NCBI GenBank assembly: GCA_030627205.1
Contig: DAOUSN010000031.1
Coordinates: forward strand, 1 to 33,239
Origin: Methylococcaceae bacterium
GTDB lineage: Bacteria > Pseudomonadota > Gammaproteobacteria > Methylococcales > Methylomonadaceae
DNA length: 33,239 nt
Reading direction: 5' to 3'
Shown here: positions 18,415 to 26,947 of the stretch, piece by piece
How the letters are laid out: each line of letters starts with the position of its first letter
Position numbering within the stretch: position 1 is the stretch's first letter
Notes under the pieces: model-generated
Databases searched by the model: none
Seen by the model: only the letters and a program-made list of their open reading frames with translations
What the model was told of the DNA's origin: nothing
Program-made: the position numbers and the translations under genes

Positions 18415-18841
18415 AAAGATACTTTGCCCGTTTGCTAAAGGCTGAAACCATACTGCCACAAAGTTGATTAAAAACTGATCCAAAGGTTAGACTAGCTAAT
18501 TTTCCTGCTACTTCAAATTCTAAATCTAATGAAATTTTACTAGCATCTTCACGTAAAGGCATAAAATTCCATACGCCTTCTAATGACTTAAAAGGACCAT
18601 CTAATAAAGTCATATAAATACGCCCACCGTAATCAAGTTTATTATGCGTGGCAAATGATTTTTGTAGCCCGCCTTTAGCAATCACTAATTCAGCCTCAAG
18701 AGTATTTTCACCTTGACTAAGAATACGACTACGCTTACACCAGGGTAAATATTCTGGATAGGATTCAATATTATTAACAATATCAAACATTTGTTGCGCT
18801 GAAAACTTTACCAAGGCACTTTTTTGTACCACCGTAATCAT
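18407..18841 (-). CDS. ratA: RatA-type START-domain protein (coenzyme Q-binding)
   Basis: 144 residues of the START/SRPBCC fold related to yeast Coq10. Visible motifs are QKSALVKFSAQQMFDIVNNI, YPEYLPWCKRSRI and the C-terminal LCGSMVSAFSKRA. E. coli RatA was described as inhibiting 70S ribosome association, while Coq10 homologues bind ubiquinone; which applies here is not decided by sequence. The ATG at 18841 forms an ATGA overlap with the upstream transporter stop, so this start is preferred to the open frame 75 bases further upstream. Confidence 0.92.
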   Translation of the reverse strand: MITVVQKSALVKFSAQQMFDIVNNIESYPEYLPWCKRSRILSQGENTLEAELVIAKGGLQKSFATHNKLDYGGRIYMTLLDGPFKSLEGVWNFMPLREDASKISLDLEFEVAGKLASLTFGSVFNQLCGSMVSAFSKRAKYLYD

Positions 18842-20202
18842 CCAATTACCCCAATACCTTTTAGTAAAACTATAATCAGGGCAAAAGGGGCGACATAAGA
18901 AATTAAAACCTTCCATAGTTGGTAAAATTGTGGTTTTTCCATTTCCAACTCATGTTCACTATCTTTAGCTTTCATAATCCAACCTGCAAAAATAGCAATA
19001 CAAAGTCCACCAATAGGTAACATTAAATTTACAGTGAGATAATCTACTAAATCAAAAATACCCTTCCCAAACAAACTAACGTCAGACCAAACATTGAAAG
19101 ATAATGCAACGATAACTCCCAAAACCCAAATCATTAATCCTGTTATAATACAAGCCTTAGTACGGTTTATATTTTTATTTTCAATTAAAAATGCAATCGC
19201 TGGTTCTATCAATGATATTGAAGAAGAAAGCGCGGCAAAAAACAGTAAAATAAAAAATAACAGTCCAAATAACCAACCACCCATCATATTTCCAAAGGCT
19301 AAAGGCAACGTTTGAAAAATTAATCCAGGTCCTGCCACAGTTTCTAAACCATTGGCAAAAACGAGGGGGAAAATAGCTAATCCAGCTAATAATGCAATGA
19401 TAGTATCTGCTCCGGCAACAATAAGTGTTGTTTTAGCAATAGATATATTTTTAGGTAAATAAGACCCATAAACCATAATTGCACCCATACCTAGCCCCAA
19501 CGTAAAAAAAGCATGCCCCATAGCCACTAATATAACATCGCTATTTATTTGATTAAAATCAGGTTTAAATAAAAAATCAAACCCTTGCTGGTAATAACCC
19601 GTTGTCATCGCATAACCGACTAATAAAATGAGTAATACAAATAAAGTGGGCATTAAAAACCGAACTGATTTCTCCAAACCTCCTTGTACACCACGGGCAA
19701 CAATTAATAGCGTTGCTCCTAAAAAGACAGTGTGCCAGACTATTTGTTGTAAAGGACTTGCCATTAATTCTGTAAATAAAGCTCCAATTGTTTCTACGTT
19801 ACCCCCTGAAAAACTGCCCATAAAGGCTTTAAAAATATAAGATAATACCCAGCCAGCAATGACGCTATAATAGCTAAGTATTAAGAAACCAGCAATAATC
19901 CCCATCCAACCAACATAATGCCAGTTTTTATGGGCTTTAGCTTCATCGGCTAACGTTGACATTGTATTAATAGGGCTTTGTCGCCCTCGTCGCCCTAACA
20001 TGGTTTCAGCAATCATAATTGGAATACCAATGATAGCAACACAAAGTAGGTAAACAAGAACAAATGCACCACCACCATTTTCACCAGCAATATAAGGAAA
20101 TTTCCAAATATTTCCTAAACCAACAGCCGATCCTGTTGCTGCTAAAATAAAGGCAAATCGAGAAGACCACTCGCTATGTTGTAATTTTGTTATTTTTGCC
20201 AC
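18838..20202 (-). CDS. Sodium-dependent transporter, NSS/SNF family
   Basis: 454-residue inner-membrane symporter with about 11-12 hydrophobic segments. The first helix contains ATGSAVGLGNIWKFPYIAGE (residues 21-40), the unwound sodium- and substrate-binding region of LeuT-fold transporters, followed by NGGGAFVLVYL. Bacterial NSS members typically carry amino acids; the substrate here cannot be told. It is the first gene of the NSS-ratA-rnfH-miaA-prlC run and its stop overlaps the ratA start. The promoter should lie in the 97-bp divergent gap shared with smpB. Confidence 0.92.
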   Translation of the reverse strand: MAKITKLQHSEWSSRFAFILAATGSAVGLGNIWKFPYIAGENGGGAFVLVYLLCVAIIGIPIMIAETMLGRRGRQSPINTMSTLADEAKAHKNWHYVGWMGIIAGFLILSYYSVIAGWVLSYIFKAFMGSFSGGNVETIGALFTELMASPLQQIVWHTVFLGATLLIVARGVQGGLEKSVRFLMPTLFVLLILLVGYAMTTGYYQQGFDFLFKPDFNQINSDVILVAMGHAFFTLGLGMGAIMVYGSYLPKNISIAKTTLIVAGADTIIALLAGLAIFPLVFANGLETVAGPGLIFQTLPLAFGNMMGGWLFGLLFFILLFFAALSSSISLIEPAIAFLIENKNINRTKACIITGLMIWVLGVIVALSFNVWSDVSLFGKGIFDLVDYLTVNLMLPIGGLCIAIFAGWIMKAKDSEHELEMEKPQFYQLWKVLISYVAPFALIIVLLKGIGVIG

Positions 20203-20299
20203 ACTAACTCCTACGTTTAAAACTAAATTTTTATGAATGAATCAGGTAAAATAACAAAATTATTCCTTTTAGTCAGTTTAATAATCTTTTTATAAAGCA

Positions 20300-20785
20300 A
20301 TGGCAACTAAAAAATCCAAGAAAAAAAGCAAAAGTAACAGTAATAATATTGCTGTAAATCGTCAAGCAACCCATGAATATTTTGTTGAAGAACGTTTTGA
20401 AGCCGGATTAGTCTTACAAGGGTGGGAAGTTAAAAGCCTTCGTGATGGACGAATTCAACTCAAAGAAAGTTATGTATTAATAAAACGAGGTGAAGCGTGG
20501 TTATTTGGCGCGCATGTTTCTCCTTTATTATCAGCATCGACACATGTTGTCCCTGATAATATTCGCTCCAAAAAACTATTACTGCATAAACGCGAATTAA
20601 ATCGGTTAATTGGTGCGGTAGAGCGCAAAGGTTATACGTTAATTCCTTTGTCTATGTATTGGGTACGTGGACGCGCTAAACTTGAAATAGGACTGGCAAA
20701 AGGCAAACAATTGCATGATAAACGGGCAACGTCTAAAGAACGTGATTGGCAGCGAGAAAAAGCCAGAATCATGAAACATGCCTAA
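20300..20785 (+). CDS. smpB: SsrA-binding protein
   Basis: Binds tmRNA and delivers it to stalled ribosomes (trans-translation). 161 residues: a lysine/serine-rich N-terminus, then the OB-fold with [20 protein letters not shown], the [19 protein letters not shown] segment and the basic C-terminal tail [20 protein letters not shown] that acts as the codon-anticodon mimic. Complete. No ssrA gene was recognised nearby. It is followed by moaA 38 bases downstream on the same strand. Confidence 0.96.
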   Translation: MATKKSKKKSKSNSNNIAVNRQATHEYFVEERFEAGLVLQGWEVKSLRDGRIQLKESYVLIKRGEAWLFGAHVSPLLSASTHVVPDNIRSKKLLLHKRELNRLIGAVERKGYTLIPLSMYWVRGRAKLEIGLAKGKQLHDKRATSKERDWQREKARIMKHA

Positions 20786-20823
20786 TGATAAATATCACTG
20801 TTTTGTATTTTATTAAATAACTT

Positions 20824-21828
20824 ATGAGTAATGTATTTAACCCTCAATTAATAGATCGTTTCGGACGAAAAGTTGATTATCTAAGAATTTCCGTCACTGA
20901 CCGTTGTGATTTCCGTTGCCTTTATTGCATGGCTGAAGAAATGACATTTTTACCTCGTGCGCAAATTTTAACCTTGGAAGAAATTTATACAATTTGCGAA
21001 GCTTTCACTGAATTAGGAGTAAAAAAAATTCGAGTAACTGGTGGAGAACCGCTGGTAAGAAAAAGCTTACTGACATTACTTGAAAAAATTGGTAGAATTT
21101 CCACCCTAAACGAATTAGTTTTAACCACTAATGGCTCACATTTACCGCAAATGGCAACAGACCTAAAGCGAGTAAATGTTAAACGTGTCAATATTAGTTT
21201 AGATACCTTAAATGCGGTTAAATTTAAAGAAATTACGAGGACAGGTAATTTACAACAGGTATTATTAGGTATTGAAGCAGCAAAACAAGCAGGCTTTGAA
21301 CGAATTAAAATTAATGCAGTTATTTTAAAAAACCGTAATCATAATGAAGTTTGCGATTTAGTACAATTTGCAATTGATAAGGTTATAGATATTAGTTTTA
21401 TTGAAGAAATGCCTTTAGGAATTGTTAATGAACATGATCGTGCAGTAACTTATTATTCTAGTGATTTAATTAAGACGGATTTAGAGCAATGTTTTTCGCT
21501 AATTCCTAGCATAGAAAAAACAGGTGGTCCATCTAATTATTATTATATAGAGGGTACAGATACACGTGTGGGTTTTATTTCGCCACACAGTGCTAATTTT
21601 TGTAGTACTTGTAATCGAGTACGTTTAACTGTCGAAGGACGATTGTTACTTTGTTTAGGTAATGAGCATTCGGTTGATTTAAAACAGGTTATTCGAGCAA
21701 ACCCAGGTGATAAGAATTATCTTAAACAAGTTATTATTGAGGCAATGAAAATCAAACCTGAGAAACATGAGTTTAATCTTGAAGAGCAGCCAGTTATTTT
21801 AAGATATATGAATACAACTGGCGGATAA
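20824..21828 (+). CDS. moaA: GTP 3',8-cyclase (molybdenum cofactor synthesis)
   Basis: Radical SAM enzyme for the first step of molybdopterin synthesis. The SAM cluster motif C28-x3-C32-x2-C35 (DRCDFRCLYC) and the C-terminal second-cluster cysteines (FCSTCNRVRLT ... LLLCLG) are present, and the protein ends in the functional di-glycine tail TTGG. 334 residues, full length. moaC, with which it works, is not adjacent, so the pathway genes are dispersed. Confidence 0.96.
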   Translation: MSNVFNPQLIDRFGRKVDYLRISVTDRCDFRCLYCMAEEMTFLPRAQILTLEEIYTICEAFTELGVKKIRVTGGEPLVRKSLLTLLEKIGRISTLNELVLTTNGSHLPQMATDLKRVNVKRVNISLDTLNAVKFKEITRTGNLQQVLLGIEAAKQAGFERIKINAVILKNRNHNEVCDLVQFAIDKVIDISFIEEMPLGIVNEHDRAVTYYSSDLIKTDLEQCFSLIPSIEKTGGPSNYYYIEGTDTRVGFISPHSANFCSTCNRVRLTVEGRLLLCLGNEHSVDLKQVIRANPGDKNYLKQVIIEAMKIKPEKHEFNLEEQPVILRYMNTTGG

Positions 21829-21857
21829 AAAACACCTTAATTTTATAGGTTTTATAA

Positions 21858-22211
21858 GTGAATAATAATGCTACCGTTTTAATTATTGATGACGATGAAA
21901 TTTCTTTAATGATATTGCAAAATGCTTTTGAAATGGGAGGATATAAGGTGATTACGACTACTGACAGTTTGAAAGCTGAAGCGTTATTTATTGAACATTC
22001 CCCCCATGTAGTTATTTTGGATGTTTTTATGCCTAATAAAGATGGTTTTGAAATTATCAGAGACATTAGGAAAAAGTGTGCAACCAGTCTTGTGGTTGCT
22101 ATTTCTGCTAACGAATGTTACTTACCGACGATAAAAGCATTGGGGGCTAATTTAGCATTAAATAAATCCATGTTGCCTCATGAAATGGTTGAAGCCGTAA
22201 AAAAATTATAG
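21858..22211 (+). CDS. Single-domain response regulator (CheY-like receiver)
   Basis: 117 residues, receiver domain only. The acidic pocket D11-D12-D13, phosphoacceptor D55 (VVILDVFMP), S83 in the threonine/serine switch position and K103 are all present. There is no output domain, so it must act through a partner or a phosphorelay. It starts at GTG (21858), 29 bases after moaA. No histidine kinase lies in the window, so its sensor is unknown. Confidence 0.9.
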   Translation: MNNNATVLIIDDDEISLMILQNAFEMGGYKVITTTDSLKAEALFIEHSPHVVILDVFMPNKDGFEIIRDIRKKCATSLVVAISANECYLPTIKALGANLALNKSMLPHEMVEAVKKL

Positions 22212-22258
22212 CTTTCTTTTATCCTTTTTTAAATACTATCATTTCATTTAGGTGATTT

Positions 22259-22633
22259 ATGAATAAAAACTTAACTCAAGCGGCAGGAAATAAAATTATT
22301 GAAAATGCTCGCCGCTATAAAGAAGACCGTGAAAAAGGTTATAGAGAGCAAGCTTTAAAATTATACCCTTGGGTTTGCGGACGTTGCACAAGAGAATTCA
22401 CTCATAAAAATTTAGTTGAATTAACTGTTCATCATAAAAATCACAATCACGATGATAACCCTTCAAATGGCAGTAACTGGGAATTATTATGTCTGTATTG
22501 TCATGATAATGAACATTCTCGTTATGAAGAGCAAATTCGTTATGGAGGGGACGTTTCAAGTGTGGCAGAAGATAATGCTGGGGGAACACACAACCCTTTT
22601 GTAAATCTTAAAGGCTTACTTAATCAAAAGTAA
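22259..22633 (+). CDS. yajD: YajD-family HNH nuclease
   Basis: 124-residue HNH protein. A zinc site formed by CGRC (about residues 40-43) and CLYCHDNEH brackets the catalytic HHKNHNHDDNP and the N-rich GSNWELLC segment, the order found in E. coli YajD. Biological role not established. It starts at ATG 22259 with AGGTGA four bases upstream. The tail (GGTHNPFVNLKGLL) is also conserved in the family. Confidence 0.9.
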   Translation: MNKNLTQAAGNKIIENARRYKEDREKGYREQALKLYPWVCGRCTREFTHKNLVELTVHHKNHNHDDNPSNGSNWELLCLYCHDNEHSRYEEQIRYGGDVSSVAEDNAGGTHNPFVNLKGLLNQK

Positions 22634-22700
22634 CTCTTTAAGGTTTAACCGCTGAATTCTTACTTTATAATAATAAAATTAGCAATATTAGGCATTATTA

Positions 22701-23861
22701 ATGGACGCATTATTTAAATTTATAAAAGATAGATTCCTACTTATGCCACCGTGGGTACAGATTTCCACTTATATTTCTTTTGTAGTTTTATTTATGTATC
22801 TATTGACAGCTCCACGTTTTTTAGATATGCGCCTAGTATCAAATGATTATGGTGATGAATTTCCAATAGGTGGAGCGCAAATTGAAATTGAAATTGAAGG
22901 GCGGGTGTTAATTTTATTAACCGATAGCAAAGGGCGTTTTTCTGTTCCTATTTCAACAAACTATCCAATTGGTTCTTATCTGTTTATTTTATCCCCTGAT
23001 CCAAATAGCAATAAAATCAAGGAAATTGAAGTTCCTGTTTCTAATTCTTACTTAAAACGCTCAAAAATAATTTATAGTAAAAAAACCAACGATTATCAAA
23101 TTATTCCTAATGGGATTATTGAAAATACCCAGCGATTATTTTCAGCACTTAATCCCATAAACACTGCTTATGCTGATAATTATCAACCTGAATTAAACGA
23201 TAATATTGATAAAGAAATATTTAATGCATTAGAGGTTATTACTAACATTCCATTTGAAAAAATTCCAACCAAGGTATTGTTACGAGATGATCTAAATTTA
23301 GACAATATAGATTTATCTTATATTAACAATCGTTTAAATAAAAACTATGCAATTGATTGTTTAGTCGCTTTTCAACGTGAAGCTAAAACAGTAGCTGATT
23401 TAATTAATATTGCCCGGGCTAATTATTATCAAAAAACACCCGCACAAAATAATACTGCAACACCACCTCTACAAAACATAAAAACCACATTAACTAATGC
23501 TACTAAGCAAATTATTCCTAATGATATTTTAGTTCAGTTCAAATTAGGACGAATTCTTAGAAAAGATAAGCGTTATGATATTGCTGTTAAAATACTACAA
23601 CAAGTGATTAAAAAACGCCCTGAGTTTTACCAAGCTTGGCTTAATTTAGCTTTGACTTATGAGGCGATGGGAGAGAATGAAAAAGCTGAACGAGCTTTTA
23701 AGTCTGCTATTGAACTTGAGAATGTAAAAAAATTAAATGATGACAATATATATAATGCTTATGGAATGTTTTTATTTAAGCAAGAACGCTATCAGGAAGC
23801 AGGAGAACAATTTGACAAAGAAAAACAATTTAAATCAAAAAATCAACCTGCCTTTCAGTAA
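22701..23861 (+). CDS. Membrane-anchored protein with ACP-like domain lacking the serine, and TPR repeats
   Basis: 386 residues, no family recognised as a whole. Order: short cytoplasmic start, one membrane helix (about 20-38), a beta-rich domain with GGAQIEIEIEGRVLILLTDS resembling carboxypeptidase-regulatory-like folds (55-115), an acyl-carrier-like segment (about 168-238) and two to three TPR helices (277-375). The middle segment follows the ACP pattern helix-loop-DDLNLDNIDLSYI-helix-TVADLINIA, but the phosphopantetheine serine of DSLD is N202 here, so it cannot be primed. The function is unknown; a scaffold is likely. It is convergent with the metallophosphoesterase gene, with an 18-base gap. 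Confidence 0.7.
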   Translation: MDALFKFIKDRFLLMPPWVQISTYISFVVLFMYLLTAPRFLDMRLVSNDYGDEFPIGGAQIEIEIEGRVLILLTDSKGRFSVPISTNYPIGSYLFILSPDPNSNKIKEIEVPVSNSYLKRSKIIYSKKTNDYQIIPNGIIENTQRLFSALNPINTAYADNYQPELNDNIDKEIFNALEVITNIPFEKIPTKVLLRDDLNLDNIDLSYINNRLNKNYAIDCLVAFQREAKTVADLINIARANYYQKTPAQNNTATPPLQNIKTTLTNATKQIIPNDILVQFKLGRILRKDKRYDIAVKILQQVIKKRPEFYQAWLNLALTYEAMGENEKAERAFKSAIELENVKKLNDDNIYNAYGMFLFKQERYQEAGEQFDKEKQFKSKNQPAFQ

Positions 23862-23879
23862 AGGTAGTAGCCAGTCTTA

Positions 23880-25415
23880 TTATTCACCACGTTGTAGACG
23901 TTCTGCAAGCATTGCTGGAAACTCATATTTTTGTAAATCAGCTAAAGTTTTATCTATCTCATAATTAATTGAGATAAATTGAATTTCATCAGTATGTTGA
24001 TGATAAATAGCAAACTGTGTCCCTGTGCAACCATTACGTGGTTGTCCTATTGATCCTGGACAAATAAGCGCGTGGTTATAGTTAGCTAAGGAAGTTTTTG
24101 CAGTAGGATTTAAAAATTTATCTTGACCTAGTTCATCTCTAACATACATTCCTTGTATATGAGAATGGCCATGAAAACATAAATCTAGTTGTTGTTTTTC
24201 CATTTCATCAAGATTTTGCTCATAAGTCATTTGATAAACATACGCATAAAAATAATTAGGGTCTATTGGTGAACCATGTACCGCCCGCCAACTCTTGAAG
24301 TCATTATCATCACTATTAAGTTCTAAAGGTAGCTCAGTTAACCATTTTTTTTCGTCAATGCTTAAGCGCGGAATAGTCCATTCTATACACCAAGACGCTA
24401 TTGATGAGATACCGCGTTTTGTATTGCCACTGATAACTGCATGGTCATGATTGCCTTTAATAACCATTAATTCCGTTTGTTGTAATCGCTTTATACACTC
24501 ATTAGGATGAGGTCCATAACCTACAATATCACCTAAAACGATTCCATGAGTAATATTATGTTGTTGTAAATAATCAAGTACAGCCTCTAAAGCAGGTATA
24601 TTCGCATGAACATCAGCAAGAATAGCTAAACAATCAGCGGTTACTTTTAATTTTTTAGTAACCACTTTAGATTGTTCTAATTGCTTAATAATAGTATTCA
24701 GTACCAGTTTTCTATCATTATCAGGCATAAAAATATCACGTAATAACCGTGCTACACGATAACAAGTATGAGATTCTTTGGAAAAATTGCTAATTAATTG
24801 CTGTAATTCTATTCCAAATTTTTGTGCATAATGTTCATCTAACCACTGATTATTACGAATTAACACTCCTAGGATGTGTGTAAATGAAATAAAATTATCC
24901 CAAGAATAAATATCATCATCCAGATAATAAAGAGTATCATTTTTATCTATGCCAAAATTTGATAAACCTTCGTCAAGACGTAAATTAAAATGACTTGCTG
25001 TCGAAAAATAATAGTGATAGACCTGTTTTAAATAAGCCACTTTTTTACTGATGTCAGTTGGTTTAGTTTGTTCCAGAGTATGCAACGGAATAAGACGAGG
25101 ACAAATATTACCAATTTTAAACTTATGGTTATCAAGTTCTATGACAAACCAAGTTTTATGGGGATGATGAAGTTTTAATTTTTGTTCTTGTTGCAAAGCA
25201 TAGCGTACAAAATCGTGGGTTTTATCTTCGTTTAAATCTAATTCAGCACGTAGTTTTACAACATCATTCGCTCCCGTATGTAATTGTGTTCCAGGACGAC
25301 CCATAAAAGTTGTACCATAATTTAAGATGGTTTGATCTTCTTCTAATAAGCGGCTAATTTGTAAAGAATCATAGTGTAAACTACCATCAATCGCGCCGAT
25401 AATTTCAATTTTCAT
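23880..25415 (-). CDS. Kinase-like domain fused to a calcineurin-type metallophosphoesterase
   Basis: 511 residues. The C-terminal half (from about 262) is a calcineurin-like phosphoesterase: D268-V-H270, GDIVGYG, GNHDH and FHGHSH supply the metal ligands. The N-terminal half (1-250) looks like a protein-kinase-like fold: VVKLRAEL (K54), a glutamate near 77, LRLDEGLSNFG as catalytic loop (D148, N153), and YYLDDDIY (D166-168) in the DFG position. The kinase call is by pattern only; the phosphoesterase is secure. Opposing activities in one chain could act on the same substrate. It is the last gene of a three-gene minus-strand group with an unknown protein (17-base gap) and a Roadblock protein. 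Confidence 0.75.
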   Translation of the reverse strand: MKIEIIGAIDGSLHYDSLQISRLLEEDQTILNYGTTFMGRPGTQLHTGANDVVKLRAELDLNEDKTHDFVRYALQQEQKLKLHHPHKTWFVIELDNHKFKIGNICPRLIPLHTLEQTKPTDISKKVAYLKQVYHYYFSTASHFNLRLDEGLSNFGIDKNDTLYYLDDDIYSWDNFISFTHILGVLIRNNQWLDEHYAQKFGIELQQLISNFSKESHTCYRVARLLRDIFMPDNDRKLVLNTIIKQLEQSKVVTKKLKVTADCLAILADVHANIPALEAVLDYLQQHNITHGIVLGDIVGYGPHPNECIKRLQQTELMVIKGNHDHAVISGNTKRGISSIASWCIEWTIPRLSIDEKKWLTELPLELNSDDNDFKSWRAVHGSPIDPNYFYAYVYQMTYEQNLDEMEKQQLDLCFHGHSHIQGMYVRDELGQDKFLNPTAKTSLANYNHALICPGSIGQPRNGCTGTQFAIYHQHTDEIQFISINYEIDKTLADLQKYEFPAMLAERLQRGE

Positions 25416-25431
25416 TAATTTAAAACCTACT

Positions 25432-26145
25432 CTATTGCTTAAAAAGCATTAATAAACGATTAACTAACATTTTATTAGTTGCATTTTCTTGGGCATGTAC
25501 GCTTAAATAATAACTAATAAGTGAATTTTTTATCTCAGAGTCTTCAGTTAATTGAGTAATATAACGTTGAAATGCCTGTTTAAAACAATGATCTGTATTG
25601 ATGGTTAAGGTATTGCTAGTCGTTGGAATAAACCCTGTAAAAATAATGGCATTGTCTTTTAAAACTAAATTATTTAAATCCAAAAGCAATTGAGGTTCTA
25701 ATTTAGAAAAATGCTGACAACCCATAAAAAATTTATCTGCAACCACAAATAACATTGCCGAAATCTTTTTAACATTTTTTTCTTTATATGCTTTTTCTAA
25801 TAATTGCCCTAGTGTTTCTTCTATTTTAACAATTTGCCATAAACGATAACGATCATCATCCTCGGTAATCGCTAAACAGCGTTGCTGACTAATATCAGTG
25901 CTTAAATTTCGGTGTATTTCTACCATTTCTAATAATTTTTGCCGCGCACTATTATAACTATCATGAATATCTATTTTTGAACTAAATAATTGCCATTGCT
26001 GTTCAACTGATAATAAATAACTTTGATCTTCAGTTTCTTTAATGTGTAATTTTTTATCCGTGATAGCTTCTAAAATATTACGACCTTCTTTCAATGGCCA
26101 AAGATCTCTGGCAGCAATATCTTTATTTGGAATTAAGGGCAACAT
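25432..26145 (-). CDS. Unknown protein in the Roadblock/phosphoesterase group
   Basis: 237 residues, soluble and helix-rich, with no signal peptide or membrane segment and no recognisable catalytic motif. It contains a WPLKEGRNILEAI segment near the start and a coiled, leucine-rich C-terminus. It lies between the Roadblock gene (106 bases, containing a hairpin) and the kinase-phosphoesterase gene (17 bases), which suggests a functional link to the latter. No family recognised. Confidence 0.6.
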   Translation of the reverse strand: MLPLIPNKDIAARDLWPLKEGRNILEAITDKKLHIKETEDQSYLLSVEQQWQLFSSKIDIHDSYNSARQKLLEMVEIHRNLSTDISQQRCLAITEDDDRYRLWQIVKIEETLGQLLEKAYKEKNVKKISAMLFVVADKFFMGCQHFSKLEPQLLLDLNNLVLKDNAIIFTGFIPTTSNTLTINTDHCFKQAFQRYITQLTEDSEIKNSLISYYLSVHAQENATNKMLVNRLLMLFKQ

Positions 26146-26179
26146 ATTATTAATGTTAATGAAATAAAGTTATTTAAAA

Positions 26180-26222
26180 ATAAGCGACTAAAACTTAAAA
26201 AACAGGTATTTTAGCCACTTAT
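26180..26222 (-). terminator. Terminator after the Roadblock gene
   Basis: A 14-pair stem with two mismatches (26180-26193 ATAAGCGACTAAAA against 26209-26222 TTTTAGCCACTTAT), loop 15 bases, is followed on the minus strand by TTTTTAAATAACTTT. This is a credible intrinsic terminator about 30 bases past the Roadblock stop. If it is efficient, the downstream pair is expressed partly on its own. Confidence 0.6.
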
Positions 26223-26251
26223 CCAACATATCTAAAATGTAATTTTTAGTT

Positions 26252-26659
26252 TTAAGGCAGTAAAGGACCTATTTCAGGAAGGTGTTTACGAACAGAAGCC
26301 CAGCCCATTCCTAAATTAGTTTTTTTACTGGTGATAAGAACCACTAATGCGTCTTCTTTATTTGGCACAAGGGTCATAAAGTGAAAAGTATTTGTTGTTG
26401 TCATTTGCATTTCTTGGATAGTTTTTTCAATAGTAACTCCACGCTGATTACTTAATAAACTCTCCACTGCTTGTACATTTCTTCCTCTAAACATATCAAC
26501 CGCAGCCGCAGCTACAGCTTCTATATAAGTTTGAGTGAAATAGGGGATATTGTGTGAGACACTCAATAATAGCCCACTGTTTAAATCAACTACTGCACAA
26601 CCTAAAGCACCGTCAACAGAAGTAATAATTTCTTTAGTAATTTCGTCTAAACTAGCCAT
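26252..26659 (-). CDS. Roadblock/LC7 domain protein
   Basis: 135 residues, one Roadblock/LC7 domain. The N-terminal helix leads into VDGALGCAVVDLNSGLLLSVSH, a helix EAVAAAAVDMFRGR and a beta strand ending in TLVPNKEDALVVLITSKKTN, the usual alpha-beta order. Bacterial Roadblock proteins dimerise and often act with small GTPases (MglA/MglB type); no GTPase gene is in the window. It is the first gene of the group ending in the kinase-phosphoesterase fusion, and is followed by a terminator hairpin. Confidence 0.85.
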   Translation of the reverse strand: MASLDEITKEIITSVDGALGCAVVDLNSGLLLSVSHNIPYFTQTYIEAVAAAAVDMFRGRNVQAVESLLSNQRGVTIEKTIQEMQMTTTNTFHFMTLVPNKEDALVVLITSKKTNLGMGWASVRKHLPEIGPLLP

Positions 26660-26947
26660 AATTAGTTCCTAAATTTGTTTTATATTTGTTAAAAAGGGTC
26701 TTAAATATTATATATTAAGTGACATATAATCTAAAACAGCTTAATTATAGTACATCTGATTGTGATTCTTAGATTCTAAAATTAAATTAAGAACAATAAA
26801 GTCATCTTGTTTAGCTAATAGATTCTTTTAACATTATGATGTTTAAGGTATTTTATTTTTAGACTTTATAAAAAAATATAAATTTGAATTTCAAACTGAT
26901 ATTGTTTTGTGGTAGTGTGGAACAGATACTTCTTAGGATATTAATCA

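Noticed and set aside
20786-20823. tmRNA or a molybdenum-cofactor riboswitch between smpB and moaA
   Set aside because: The gap is only 38 bases with no suitable structure.
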